NCBI RefSeq assembly: GCF_002252475.1
Contig: NZ_NNRK01000029.1
Coordinates: 372,001 to 436,000, forward strand
Length of the DNA stretch: 64,000 nt
Direction of reading: 5' to 3'
From: Brucella rhizosphaerae
Lineage (GTDB): Bacteria > Pseudomonadota > Alphaproteobacteria > Rhizobiales > Rhizobiaceae
The notes under the pieces are model-generated. The model was not told the origin of the DNA, searched no databases, and saw only the letters and a list, made by a program, of their open reading frames with translations. Shown here piece after piece: positions 56,029 to 64,000 of the stretch. The position numbers and the translations under genes are program-made. Within the stretch, counting starts at the first letter, position 1. Each line of letters starts with the position of its first letter.

Positions 56029-57845
56029 TGGTTATCCCGCGGCAGGCCACGCGTATGCGCAATGTCCTGATATTTGACAGCATTTTCTAGAACCGCACCC
56101 GTTTCCATCTGGCCGACAATGGCCCGCTGAATTTCCTGCCACGGCGTCTGGCTGTCTGGATATTTATAGCCACCGGCTGCTTCCAAAGCCTTGCGACGCT
56201 CTGCCAGTTCGTCGTCCGAAATCAGAATGTCCGCCGTGCCACGACCAATATCGATACGCACCCGATCACCCATTTTTAGGATCGCGAGGCCACCGCCAGC
56301 GGCAGCTTCAGGCGATGCATTAAGGATCGACGGCGAACCGGACGTACCCGACTGACGACCATCGCCAATGCACGGTAGCGAGCTGATGCCCTTTTTCAAA
56401 AGATAATCAGGCGCACGCATATTAACGACTTCAGCCGCACCAGGATAACCGATTGGACCTGCACCACGCATGAACAAAACCGTGTTCTCATCGATTTCCA
56501 ACGACGGATCATCAATGCGGCGGTGATAATCTTCCGGCCCATCAAACACCACAGCCTTGCCTTCAAAGGCATTAGGGTCCTTGTCATCGGAGAGGTAGCG
56601 ATTGCGGAATTCCTCCGAAATAACGCTCAGCTTCATGATCGCTGACGAGAACAGATTGCCACGCAACACACGGAAACCGGCATGTTTCTTCAACGGCTGA
56701 TCATAGGTCTTGATGACATTGCTGTCTTCAATGGTGGCGTTCTTGCAGTTTTCACCAATGGTCTTGCCATTGACGGTAATAGCATCCTCGTGAATGAGGC
56801 CCTGCCCCATCAGCTGATTAACGACAGCGGGCACGCCGCCCGCATGATAATAATCTTCGCCAAGATATTCGCCAGCTGGCTGAAGATTGACGAGCAGCGG
56901 GATCTCCTCGCCATATTTCTGCCAGTCATCGACCGTCAGGTCCACGCCGACGTGACGCGCCAAAGCGTTCAAATGGATCGGCGCATTGGTTGAACCACCA
57001 ATCGCAGAGTTCACACGGATCGCATTGACAAATGCTTCCTTGGTCATGACATCGGAAGGCTTCAGATCTTCGTAGACCATTTCCACAATGCGGCGGCCGG
57101 TGAGGTAGGCCACTTCCTGTCGATCACGATAAGGTGCAGGAATTGCCGCCGAGCCCGGCAGCTGCATGCCAAGCGCTTCGGCAAGCGAATTCATCGTGGT
57201 CGCCGTGCCCATTGTGTTGCAATAGCCTGTGGACGGAGCCGAGGAAGCAACCAGTTTCACAAAGCCCTGATAGTCGATTTCGCCCTTGGCCAGCAGTTCA
57301 CGCGCCTTCCAGACAATGGTACCGGAACCCGTGCGCTCACCTCGGAACCAGCCGTTGAGCATCGGGCCGACGGAAAGAGCAATCGCCGGAATATTGACAG
57401 TCGCCGCTGCCATAAGACAGGCAGGCGTGGTCTTGTCACAGCCAATCGTCAGCACGACACCGTCGAGCGGATATCCGTACAGCACTTCTACAAGGCCCAG
57501 ATAGGCAAGATTGCGGTCAAGGCCAGCGGTTGGGCGTTTGCCGGTTTCCTGAATAGGATGAACGGGAAACTCAATCACGATGCCGCCTGCCTCGCGCACA
57601 CCTTCCCGGACGCGATTGGCGAGTTCCAGATGGTGGCGGTTACACGGCGAAAGATCGGAACCCGTCTGTGCAATCCCGATGATGGGGCGGCCCGATTGCA
57701 GCTCTTCCTGGCTCAACCCGTAATTCATGTAGCGCTCCAGATAGAGCGCTGTCATGTCAACATTGTCCGGGTTATCAAACCATGCGCGCGAGCGGAATCT
57801 TGGGGCTTTCGGCGTTACGGGCTTATTCATTTCATTGTCCTGCAT
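56025..57845 (-). CDS. IlvD/Edd-family sugar-acid dehydratase (arabinonate/galactonate type)
   Basis: A 606-residue Fe-S dehydratase that removes water from an aldonic acid to give the 2-keto-3-deoxy acid. Cluster cysteines are Cys68 (DLSPCNRHH), Cys136 ([11 protein letters not shown]) and Cys209 (STGYCNTMG). Near the C terminus are [18 protein letters not shown] and the Mg-binding region. Length and motifs match L-arabinonate dehydratase and its relatives rather than biosynthetic IlvD. Coupled dgoK and dgoA point to galactonate, while the gguC-type gene points to arabinonate; the enzyme may use both. ATG 57845 is followed by a second in-frame ATG at 57830. Confidence 0.88.
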   Translation of the reverse strand: MQDNEMNKPVTPKAPRFRSRAWFDNPDNVDMTALYLERYMNYGLSQEELQSGRPIIGIAQTGSDLSPCNRHHLELANRVREGVREAGGIVIEFPVHPIQETGKRPTAGLDRNLAYLGLVEVLYGYPLDGVVLTIGCDKTTPACLMAAATVNIPAIALSVGPMLNGWFRGERTGSGTIVWKARELLAKGEIDYQGFVKLVASSAPSTGYCNTMGTATTMNSLAEALGMQLPGSAAIPAPYRDRQEVAYLTGRRIVEMVYEDLKPSDVMTKEAFVNAIRVNSAIGGSTNAPIHLNALARHVGVDLTVDDWQKYGEEIPLLVNLQPAGEYLGEDYYHAGGVPAVVNQLMGQGLIHEDAITVNGKTIGENCKNATIEDSNVIKTYDQPLKKHAGFRVLRGNLFSSAIMKLSVISEEFRNRYLSDDKDPNAFEGKAVVFDGPEDYHRRIDDPSLEIDENTVLFMRGAGPIGYPGAAEVVNMRAPDYLLKKGISSLPCIGDGRQSGTSGSPSILNASPEAAAGGGLAILKMGDRVRIDIGRGTADILISDDELAERRKALEAAGGYKYPDSQTPWQEIQRAIVGQMETGAVLENAVKYQDIAHTRGLPRDNH

Positions 57846-57892
57846 GGGTGAGAGACCACTCCGCGGCCTCGATTCCTAAAGTCTGCCTGCTA

Positions 57893-58828
57893 TCAATCTT
57901 CAAAGGCTTCAATCACGTGCCGCTGCCCGAGAAGGAAAGCATCGGCGACATGGGTCAACGGCGCGAGATCGACATCGCTGCGCCCTTCGCCGACAAGTTT
58001 CACGAAGTTTCGGTAAAGACGCTGATACTCCCGATCAGGCTCAGCCATTTTCTCAGCACCATCAATGGTCAGACGACTGCCACCGTGACTGAGCAGCACG
58101 GTTCCCTTGTCGGTTTCCACGCGAATGTCCCAGGTCTGCGGTCCGGTCTGTCTCCAGTCGAGTTCAAACGAAACAGGTGTACCGCTTTCCGTTTCAAACT
58201 GAAGATCGGCTGCAATCGGTGCCGCACGGTTTTCGGGGAAAAAGAGGTCGGATTTCGTCAGCAAAAACCGCTCAGGAAGAATATGCGTTACAATCGACAG
58301 CGCATTGATACCCGGATCGAAAACGCCAAGCCCGCCCGGCTCCCAGATCCACTGCTGGCCCGGATGCCAATGGCGCGCATCTTCTTTCCATGACACAGCA
58401 ACTGACTTGATTGCAGCATCTTTCAGAAATTCACGAGCTGGCTCAACCGCTGCCGCTTCGCGCGAATGCCACGTCGCATAAAGCGTTACGCCTTGCTTCT
58501 CAGCCAAACGCTCCAGTGCCTGCACTTCCGAAATTGTCGCTCCGGGAGGCTTTTCCAGCATCACATGTTTGCGCGCTTTCAGTGCCGCATAGGCCTGTTG
58601 AAAGCGCCCCTGCGGCGGTGTGCAAAGCGATACCGCATCGATTGCAATGTCGGTCGCCAGCAGTTCATCAATATCGTGAAACGATGGCGTGCCATCAAGG
58701 CCAGCACTGCGGCTGGCAATGGCAGCGAGATAAATACCGTCTACAACTTCAATAGACGGGAGATGCTGGTCACGTGCAATCTTGCCAAGACCAACGATAG
58801 CGAGAGCGATGTTCGGCTGCTTGGACAT
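57893..58828 (-). CDS. Gfo/Idh/MocA aldose 1-dehydrogenase (galactose/arabinose)
   Basis: A 311-residue NAD(P)-dependent dehydrogenase. An N-terminal Rossmann motif (ALAIVGLGKIARDQHLPSI, about 8-26) and EKPPGATISEVQALE with the family lysine are followed by a C-terminal alpha/beta substrate domain (DPGINALSIVTHILPERFLL). The sequence style is that of L-arabinose/D-galactose 1-dehydrogenase (Azospirillum-type). It would form the lactone that leads to the aldonic acid. No lactonase gene is seen in the block. ATG 58828 has GAGG five bases before it; GTG codons at 58834 and 58831 are in frame but less likely. The next gene starts 47 bases downstream. Confidence 0.87.
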   Translation of the reverse strand: MSKQPNIALAIVGLGKIARDQHLPSIEVVDGIYLAAIASRSAGLDGTPSFHDIDELLATDIAIDAVSLCTPPQGRFQQAYAALKARKHVMLEKPPGATISEVQALERLAEKQGVTLYATWHSREAAAVEPAREFLKDAAIKSVAVSWKEDARHWHPGQQWIWEPGGLGVFDPGINALSIVTHILPERFLLTKSDLFFPENRAAPIAADLQFETESGTPVSFELDWRQTGPQTWDIRVETDKGTVLLSHGGSRLTIDGAEKMAEPDREYQRLYRNFVKLVGEGRSDVDLAPLTHVADAFLLGQRHVIEAFED

Positions 58829-58835
58829 CACCACC

Positions 58836-59828
58836 TCACAACGCCTTCACAGCAATATCTTCGCTCGCCGCCTGGCCAAGCTTATTAATGAGAGGATAGC
58901 GGAATGGCTTCGCGGAAATCTCAAACTGATCACCGGTTTCCGTCTTCACACCTTCCGAGAAAGACAGAGTCGCCGTGCCGAAGAAGTGGACGTGAATATC
59001 ACCCGGACGGCGGAAAAGCTCATATTTGAAATGGTGATGTTCCAGATTGGCGATGGTGTGCGACATGTTCGCTTCGCCTGACAGGAACGGCTTTTCAAAG
59101 ATAACGTGATCACCGCGACGGATGCGCGAAACACCTTCTACATGATCTGGCAGTGCTCCCACATAAAGCTCTGGGCCCAGCGATGCCTGACGTAGTTTGG
59201 AGTGCGCCAGCCAAAGATAGTTCTGCTTTTCCGTCACATGATCCGAAAATTCATTGGCAAGGCAAAAGCCAAGGCGGAACGGCGTGCCATCTGGCCCAAT
59301 TAAATAAATGCCTGCCAGCTCCGGCTCTTCACCACCGTCTTCAGCAAAAGCTGGCGAAATAAGTTCACCGCCTGTTTCGACCAGCGCCGAACCGTCACCC
59401 TTATAGAACCACTCAGGCTGCACACCGGTTTCGCCCTGCTTTGGCTTGCCGCCTGCAACACCCATCAGGAACATGCGCATGGAGTCGGTCGGCTTTTCAG
59501 CAGCCTGTGCTGCCTTGTGCATCTTGTCGCGACCATCGGCGGAACCAAGATGCGTGAGGCCAGTACCCGCGACAATCAGATGCGCGGGATCGGAATGCGT
59601 AATGGGCAAACCAACACGGTCACTTGCCAGCGCCGCATCAATATCGACAGCTTCGCCCTTCCCACTCCGCTCCACCTGCTCTGCGAGGCTGATGCCTGCG
59701 GAGATTGCTGCCCAGGCCAGTTCATAAGTCGTTGTCACGCCATTGACGATGTGTGCCGCTCCCTCATCCTCGCAAGCAGCCACACGTGCTTCTCCGCGCA
59801 CATCGCGGAACTGTATCAGACGTAACAT
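58836..59828 (-). CDS. gguC: GguC/AraD1-type fumarylacetoacetate hydrolase-fold protein
   Basis: A 330-residue FAH-superfamily protein resembling GguC and 2-keto-3-deoxy-L-arabonate dehydratase (AraD1). Segments include VAGTGLTHLGSADGRDKMHK, the acidic metal-site region GGEEPELAGIYLIG, FCLANEFSDHVTEKQNYLWL and DIHVHFFGTATLSFSEGVKT. It would turn 2-keto-3-deoxy-arabonate into 2-oxoglutarate semialdehyde. GGGAGG five bases before ATG 59828 fixes the start. It is first in the block, seven bases before the dehydrogenase. In Agrobacterium gguC follows gguAB; here it is at the opposite end. Confidence 0.85.
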   Translation of the reverse strand: MLRLIQFRDVRGEARVAACEDEGAAHIVNGVTTTYELAWAAISAGISLAEQVERSGKGEAVDIDAALASDRVGLPITHSDPAHLIVAGTGLTHLGSADGRDKMHKAAQAAEKPTDSMRMFLMGVAGGKPKQGETGVQPEWFYKGDGSALVETGGELISPAFAEDGGEEPELAGIYLIGPDGTPFRLGFCLANEFSDHVTEKQNYLWLAHSKLRQASLGPELYVGALPDHVEGVSRIRRGDHVIFEKPFLSGEANMSHTIANLEHHHFKYELFRRPGDIHVHFFGTATLSFSEGVKTETGDQFEISAKPFRYPLINKLGQAASEDIAVKAL

Positions 59829-60160
59829 TTAACCTCCCAATTTCCGCGAAACCTTCACGGAACATTATCCCGTCCGCCCAGAAAACACATTCGTGCTGCT
59901 CAACGGCTCCTTCTTATTAATATGACTATTTTGCCTAACACCGCTTTGTCAAGCAAGCTCGACTGCCCTATGGCACCCCCTATAGCTACCTCTACGGGAA
60001 AACAGTTACAAACAATTGATTTTAAATAATTATTACAGATTATGCACGTTTGTCGCACCTCAGGCGTTCGACAAACTCCAGAAATATGCTTGCTATAAAG
60101 TAATATTATATGCTTCATAAACGTTAAGGCCGGGAGGGCCTTTTATTGGGAGGAACTAAT
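59829..60160. promoter_or_regulatory. Divergent promoter region gguC / ytfQ
   Basis: A 332-base AT-rich gap between two sugar operons with no gene. Around 60090-60125 the sequence (TATAAAGTAATATTATATGC) is promoter-like for ytfQ. I see no clear GntR or LacI palindrome. Confidence 0.55.
60126..60142 (+). promoter_or_regulatory. Leader hairpin just before ytfQ
   Basis: AAGGCC pairs with GGCCTT around GGGAG and is followed by TTATT, then the ribosome site GGGAGGA and ATG 60161. It may stabilise the 5' end or act as a weak attenuator. The loop GGGAG resembles the nearby ribosome site. Confidence 0.5.
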
Positions 60161-61120
60161 ATGAAACGCAGTTTGACGGCCCTAACGGCCGCATTTTCTT
60201 TTGCCCTGATTTCAAGCGTATCTGCAGCATCATTAACTGTCGGCTTTTCGCAGATCGGTTCGGAATCGGGTTGGCGTGCGGCCGAAACCAGCGTCACGAA
60301 GCAGGAAGCCGAAAAGCGCGGCCATACATTAAAATTCGCCGACGCACAGCAGAAGCAGGAAAACCAGATCAAGGCCGTTCGCGGCTTCATCGCGCAGGGC
60401 GTAGATGCCATCCTGATCGCGCCAGTGGTAGCGACGGGCTGGGATGCAGTTCTGAAAGAAGCCAAGGAAGCTGAAATTCCGGTCGTGCTTCTCGACCGAC
60501 AGATCGACGCGCCGGACGACCTCTATCTTACCGCCGTCACATCCGATCAGGTCCATGAAGGCAAGGTCGCTGGCGAATGGCTGGTGAAGGATGTGGGCGA
60601 CAAGCCTTGTTCCGTTGTTGAACTTCAGGGCACGACCGGTTCATCACCTGCGATCAACCGTAAAAAGGGCTTCGAGGAAGCGCTTGCCGGACACGACAAT
60701 ATTAAGATTTCCCGCTCACAGACCGGCGACTTCACCCGTACCAAGGGCAAGGAAGTCATGGAAAGCTTTATCAAGGCTGAAGGCGGCGGCAAGGATATTT
60801 GCGCTGTCTACGCCCACAACGACGACATGGCTGTTGGCGCAATTCAGGCCATCAAAGAAGCTGGTCTGAAGCCGGGCACGGATATCAAAATCGTGTCCAT
60901 CGATTCAGTACCGGATATTTTCCAGGCCATGGCGAATGGCGAAGCCAATGCCACCGTCGAGCTGACACCAAACATGGCTGGCCCGGCATTCGATGCCATC
61001 GAAGCTTTCAAGGAGAAGCGCACGGTTCCGCCAAAGTGGATCCAGACCGAATCCAAGCTTTACACGCAGGCTGACGATCCGAAGGCTGTCTATGAGGCCA
61101 AGAAGGGTCTCGGCTACTGA
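60161..61120 (+). CDS. ytfQ: Galactofuranose-type ABC binding protein
   Basis: A 319-residue precursor with a signal peptide (LTALTAAFSFALISSVSAAS, cut near residue 23). The mature protein has the YtfQ pattern: LTVGFSQIGSESGWRAAETS, FIAQGVDAILIAPVVATGWD, VVLLDRQIDAPDDLYLTAVT, VYAHNDDMAVGAIQAIKEAG and KIVSIDSVPDIFQAMANGEA. E. coli YtfQ binds galactofuranose. GGGAGGA lies seven bases before ATG 60161. It starts a four-gene operon that leaves the window. Confidence 0.93.
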   Translation: MKRSLTALTAAFSFALISSVSAASLTVGFSQIGSESGWRAAETSVTKQEAEKRGHTLKFADAQQKQENQIKAVRGFIAQGVDAILIAPVVATGWDAVLKEAKEAEIPVVLLDRQIDAPDDLYLTAVTSDQVHEGKVAGEWLVKDVGDKPCSVVELQGTTGSSPAINRKKGFEEALAGHDNIKISRSQTGDFTRTKGKEVMESFIKAEGGGKDICAVYAHNDDMAVGAIQAIKEAGLKPGTDIKIVSIDSVPDIFQAMANGEANATVELTPNMAGPAFDAIEAFKEKRTVPPKWIQTESKLYTQADDPKAVYEAKKGLGY

Positions 61121-61132
61121 TCGCATCATCTT

Positions 61133-61164
61133 ATCCGGGCTGCGCAAGTTTGCGTAGCCCGGAT
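61133..61164 (+). other. Intercistronic hairpin ytfQ-ytfR
   Basis: ATCCGGGCT and AGCCCGGAT, extended inward by CGCA/TGCG, form a strong stem with no T-run, in the 76-base gap between the genes. It is likely to stabilise ytfQ mRNA. Confidence 0.7.
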
Positions 61165-61196
61165 GGAACTCGCAAATCAGCAGGCGGAAAAACAAT

Positions 61197-62756
61197 ATGG
61201 CTCGCTCTGATACCAGCGCGGCGTCAGCACCGGCCACGCCGTTGCTTGAAGCCCGTGGAATAACAAAATCATTTTTCGGCGTCACAGCGCTTGATCATGT
61301 CGATTTTGCTCTTGCGAAAGGTGAAATCCACGCCTTGCTCGGCGAAAACGGCGCAGGAAAATCGACGCTCATCAAGATATTGACCGGCGCTTATCATAAT
61401 TTTGACGGTGCGATCCTGCTTGAAGGGCAGTCGATTGCCCCTGCATCCGTCACCGAAGCGCAAAAACTTGGCATTGGCACTGTCTATCAGGAAGTCAATC
61501 TTCTCGAAAACCTGACAGTCGCCGAAAACCTTTTCCTTGGTCGCCAGCCAAGTCGGTTTGGCTTTGTTGATCGCCGCCAGATGGAACGCGATGCAAGCGC
61601 ACTTCTCGCGCGCTATGGGCTGACAATTGATGTCAGCGCACCTCTTTCGGCTTATTCTGTCGCCATACGCCAGATTATCGCCATCGCCCGTGCAGTCGAT
61701 CTTTCCGGCAAAGTTCTTGTACTGGATGAGCCAACGGCCAGCCTTGACGCGCGCGAAGTCGAGATGCTGTTCGGGGTGTTGCGGCAATTGAAAGCCGAAG
61801 GCCTCGGCATCATCGTCATCACCCACTTTTTAGATCAGGTCTATGCTATCGCCGATTGCGCCACCGTATTGCGTAACGGAAGATTGGTTGGCAGCCGCGA
61901 CCTTTCCGAATTGCCGCGCACCGACCTCATTTCCATGATGCTGGGCCATCAGTTGCAGGAGACTGTGCGCCGCCAACTGACCGAAGAAGTGAGCGACGAC
62001 ACGCTCGCACCCATTCACTTTTCAGGTTTTGGCAAAAAAGGCAGCGTCGCTCCCTTCGATCTTGCGATCAAGCCGGGCGAAGCAGTCGGCATTGCAGGGT
62101 TGCTCGGATCGGGACGCACCGAAACAGCACTGCTGATGTTCGGCGTCGATCAGGCCGACAGCGGCACACTGACAGTGGACGGCAAAGAGACAAAACTGCC
62201 GACACCCGTGGCAGCCATTGCTGAACGCTTCGCCTTTTGTCCAGAAGAGCGCAAAACAGACGGCATTATCGGCGACTTCTCCGTTGCCGAAAACATTGCC
62301 CTCGCAGTGCAAGCAAAGCGTGGCTGGTCAAAGCCAATTTCGTCCCGTGAAAAAGCAGCTCTCGCCCAGCGCTATATCAAGGCGCTCGATATTCGCCCGC
62401 CTGACCCAAACAAGCCGATCAAATTTTTATCCGGTGGCAACCAGCAGAAAGCCATTCTCGCGCGCTGGCTGGCCACTGATCCGCGCCTTTTGATCCTCGA
62501 TGAGCCGACACGCGGCATTGATATCGGCGCACATGCAGAAATTCTGAAACTGATCGGAGAACTCTGTAACGAAGGTATGTCGCTCGTGATCATTTCTTCC
62601 GAATTTGAAGAACTGGCTGCCGTTGCCAATCGTGTCATCGTGCTTTCCGACCGTCACCATGTGGCAGAACTTAAAGGCGAAGAAATCACCGCCGACAACA
62701 TCGTTCGCGCGATTGCCGAGACTGGTCATGTCAGCGAAAAGGAAGCTGCAGCATGA
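61197..62756 (+). CDS. ytfR: Galactofuranose-type ABC ATPase (two domains)
   Basis: A 519-residue double ATPase of the MglA/RbsA kind. The first P-loop is [16 protein letters not shown], with Walker [20 protein letters not shown]. The second half has [31 protein letters not shown] and [14 protein letters not shown]. Its end overlaps ytfT by four bases. The sequence differs clearly from gguA, so the two importers are not recent duplicates. Confidence 0.94.
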   Translation: MARSDTSAASAPATPLLEARGITKSFFGVTALDHVDFALAKGEIHALLGENGAGKSTLIKILTGAYHNFDGAILLEGQSIAPASVTEAQKLGIGTVYQEVNLLENLTVAENLFLGRQPSRFGFVDRRQMERDASALLARYGLTIDVSAPLSAYSVAIRQIIAIARAVDLSGKVLVLDEPTASLDAREVEMLFGVLRQLKAEGLGIIVITHFLDQVYAIADCATVLRNGRLVGSRDLSELPRTDLISMMLGHQLQETVRRQLTEEVSDDTLAPIHFSGFGKKGSVAPFDLAIKPGEAVGIAGLLGSGRTETALLMFGVDQADSGTLTVDGKETKLPTPVAAIAERFAFCPEERKTDGIIGDFSVAENIALAVQAKRGWSKPISSREKAALAQRYIKALDIRPPDPNKPIKFLSGGNQQKAILARWLATDPRLLILDEPTRGIDIGAHAEILKLIGELCNEGMSLVIISSEFEELAAVANRVIVLSDRHHVAELKGEEITADNIVRAIAETGHVSEKEAAA

Positions 62757-63793
62757 TCGCTCGCCTGCTCAAAAAACTCAGAAGACTGGCACCACAGCTC
62801 GCCGCACTTGTGGCCATTCTTGCTGCAAACACGATCATATCGCCGGGATTTCTGGATATTTCATTTCAAAACGGGCGGCTCTATGGAAGCCTGATTGACA
62901 TTCTGGTGCGTGCGGCACCCGTGGCCATTCTTGCGATCGGCATGACGCTGGTGATCGCCACACGTGGCATTGATCTGTCGGTAGGCGCAGTGATGGCGAT
63001 AAGCGGTGCCTGTGCCGCTTCGCTCGTCGTCTCAGGCTATCCGCTCGCAGTTGTTATTCCCGTCGCATTGGGTGTTGGCCTTCTATGCGGGTTGTGGAAT
63101 GGGTTTCTGGTTGCTGTTTTCGATATTCAGCCCATCATCGCGACACTCATTCTGATGGTCGCAGGGCGCGGCATTGCACAGCTCATCACTGAAGGAGCAA
63201 TTCTTACCTTTAACGACGATTCCTTCGCAACCCTTGGCTCAGGATCGCTGTTTGGTGTACCCGTGCCTGTGCTGATCTGGCTGCTTGCTGGTATCGTGGT
63301 CGGCTTCGCAGTGCGATCAACTGCGCTGGGATTTCTCATCGAGGCAACCGGCATCAATCGCCGTGCAGCCATGCTGGCGGGCGTTAAAGCACGCTTTCTT
63401 CTATTCAGCGTCTATGCTGTTTCAGGTGTAGGTGCGGCACTCGCAGGTCTGATCGCAACGGCAGATATTCGCGGGGCCGATGCCAATAATGCAGGTCTCT
63501 GGCTGGAACTCGACGCCATTCTCGCAGTCGTCATTGGCGGCACATCGTTGAATGGGGGGCGCTTCTCGATCATGGCCTCGCTGCTTGGCGCACTCATCAT
63601 CCAGTCGATCAATACCGGTATTCTGATGGCGGGTTTCCCACCGGAATTCAACCTCATCATCAAAGCGGGTATCATCATTATCGTGCTGACATTCCAATCA
63701 CCGGCAATCGTAAATCTGATCGCCTTCCTGCGTGCTGAACGCAAAGGCAATGTCGCCAAACCAACACATCAGAACCAGCAGGGAGCACAATAA
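62753..63793 (+). CDS. ytfT: Galactofuranose-type ABC permease 1
   Basis: A 346-residue inner-membrane permease with about nine hydrophobic segments and the carbohydrate-uptake-2 signatures AIGMTLVIATRGIDLSVGAV and GINRRAAMLAGVKARFLLFS. The product pairs with YjfF to form a heterodimeric channel. ATGA overlap with ytfR and TAATG overlap with yjfF show coupling at both ends. Confidence 0.93.
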   Translation: MIARLLKKLRRLAPQLAALVAILAANTIISPGFLDISFQNGRLYGSLIDILVRAAPVAILAIGMTLVIATRGIDLSVGAVMAISGACAASLVVSGYPLAVVIPVALGVGLLCGLWNGFLVAVFDIQPIIATLILMVAGRGIAQLITEGAILTFNDDSFATLGSGSLFGVPVPVLIWLLAGIVVGFAVRSTALGFLIEATGINRRAAMLAGVKARFLLFSVYAVSGVGAALAGLIATADIRGADANNAGLWLELDAILAVVIGGTSLNGGRFSIMASLLGALIIQSINTGILMAGFPPEFNLIIKAGIIIIVLTFQSPAIVNLIAFLRAERKGNVAKPTHQNQQGAQ

Positions 63794-64000
63794 TGAGAGT
63801 GCTTCGCAATCTTCCATTTCTGACAACCGTCGCCATTTTTCTGCTCGCCTATGCAATCTGCGTCATCCAGTTTCCGAACATGCTTTCAACGAGAGTGATC
63901 GGAAATCTTCTGACGGATAATGCATTTCTCGGCATTGCCGCGGTTGGCATGACTTTCGTCATCATCTCCGGCGGCATCGACCTTTCAGTCGGATCGGTTA
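63793..64000 (+). CDS. yjfF: Galactofuranose-type ABC permease 2 (cut by right edge)
   Basis: The first 69 residues are visible: a basic start (MRVLRNLPFL), a first membrane segment (VAIFLLAYAICVIQF) and AAVGMTFVIISGGIDLSVGS, the permease signature. The family is about 330 residues, so most lies outside. Its ATG shares one base with the ytfT stop. Confidence 0.9.
   Translation, partial: MRVLRNLPFLTTVAIFLLAYAICVIQFPNMLSTRVIGNLLTDNAFLGIAAVGMTFVIISGGIDLSVGSV

Overview
The window reads as part of an alphaproteobacterial replicon from the Brucella/Ochrobactrum group (inference). The reasons are moderately GC-rich coding sequence, the chvE-gguA-gguB sugar importer with a gguC-type gene nearby, a histidine-utilisation locus of the HutF/HutG (formylglutamate) type, and short mosaic intergenic repeats of the kind known from Rhizobiales. 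Nearly all of it is catabolic genes, importers and their local regulators. I saw no rRNA, tRNA, insertion sequence, prophage or CRISPR array.

Layout: 1-2.2 kb, arginase and ornithine cyclodeaminase (cut by the left edge) with a divergent Lrp regulator. 2.2-6.4 kb, an old-yellow-enzyme reductase with its ArsR regulator, then tex. 6.4-10.2 kb, an Fe3+/phosphonate-type ABC importer of unknown substrate. 10.5-16.2 kb, a probable L-lysine/pipecolate degradation cluster: FAD oxidase (AmaA-like), LysR, hglS and amaB. 16.4-18.6 kb, purU and a double-SIS sugar-phosphate protein. 18.7-24 kb, an RND efflux operon with two adaptor proteins. 24.1-26.7 kb, a YdeP-type molybdopterin oxidoreductase coupled to a 96-residue protein. 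27.1-29.3 kb, lldD and an outer-membrane beta-barrel protein. 29.4-32.5 kb, Lrp, dadX and dadA. 32.5-34.2 kb, azlCD with a divergent Lrp. 34.2-36.2 kb, an XRE-cupin regulator and an omega-amino-acid aminotransferase.

36.6-49.1 kb is a large hut locus: hutC and hutF on the minus strand, then hutI, hutH, hutG, hutU, a YjiH-type membrane protein, hutD and a NitT/TauT-type ABC importer on the plus strand. The hutF/hutI gap holds a perfect 12-bp palindrome that is a good HutC operator candidate, and a relative of it precedes the importer. 49.2-50.1 kb is a D-amino-acid aminotransferase. 50.2-59.8 kb is a minus-strand sugar block: gguC-like gene, sugar 1-dehydrogenase, IlvD/Edd sugar-acid dehydratase, dgoK, dgoA, chvE, gguA and gguB. 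Together these could import galactose and arabinose and oxidise them to the corresponding acids and onward. 60.2 kb to the right edge is a second sugar importer, ytfQ-ytfR-ytfT-yjfF, cut in yjfF.

The clearest signals outside genes are two dispersed repeat families that often touch or supply stop codons, inverted repeats in several divergent promoters, and hairpins without U-runs between the binding-protein gene and the next transporter gene in three ABC operons. I did not find an obviously new biological system. The best leads are the transporters inside the hut locus, the structured gap around the AmaA-like gene, and the small protein coupled to the YdeP oxidoreductase.
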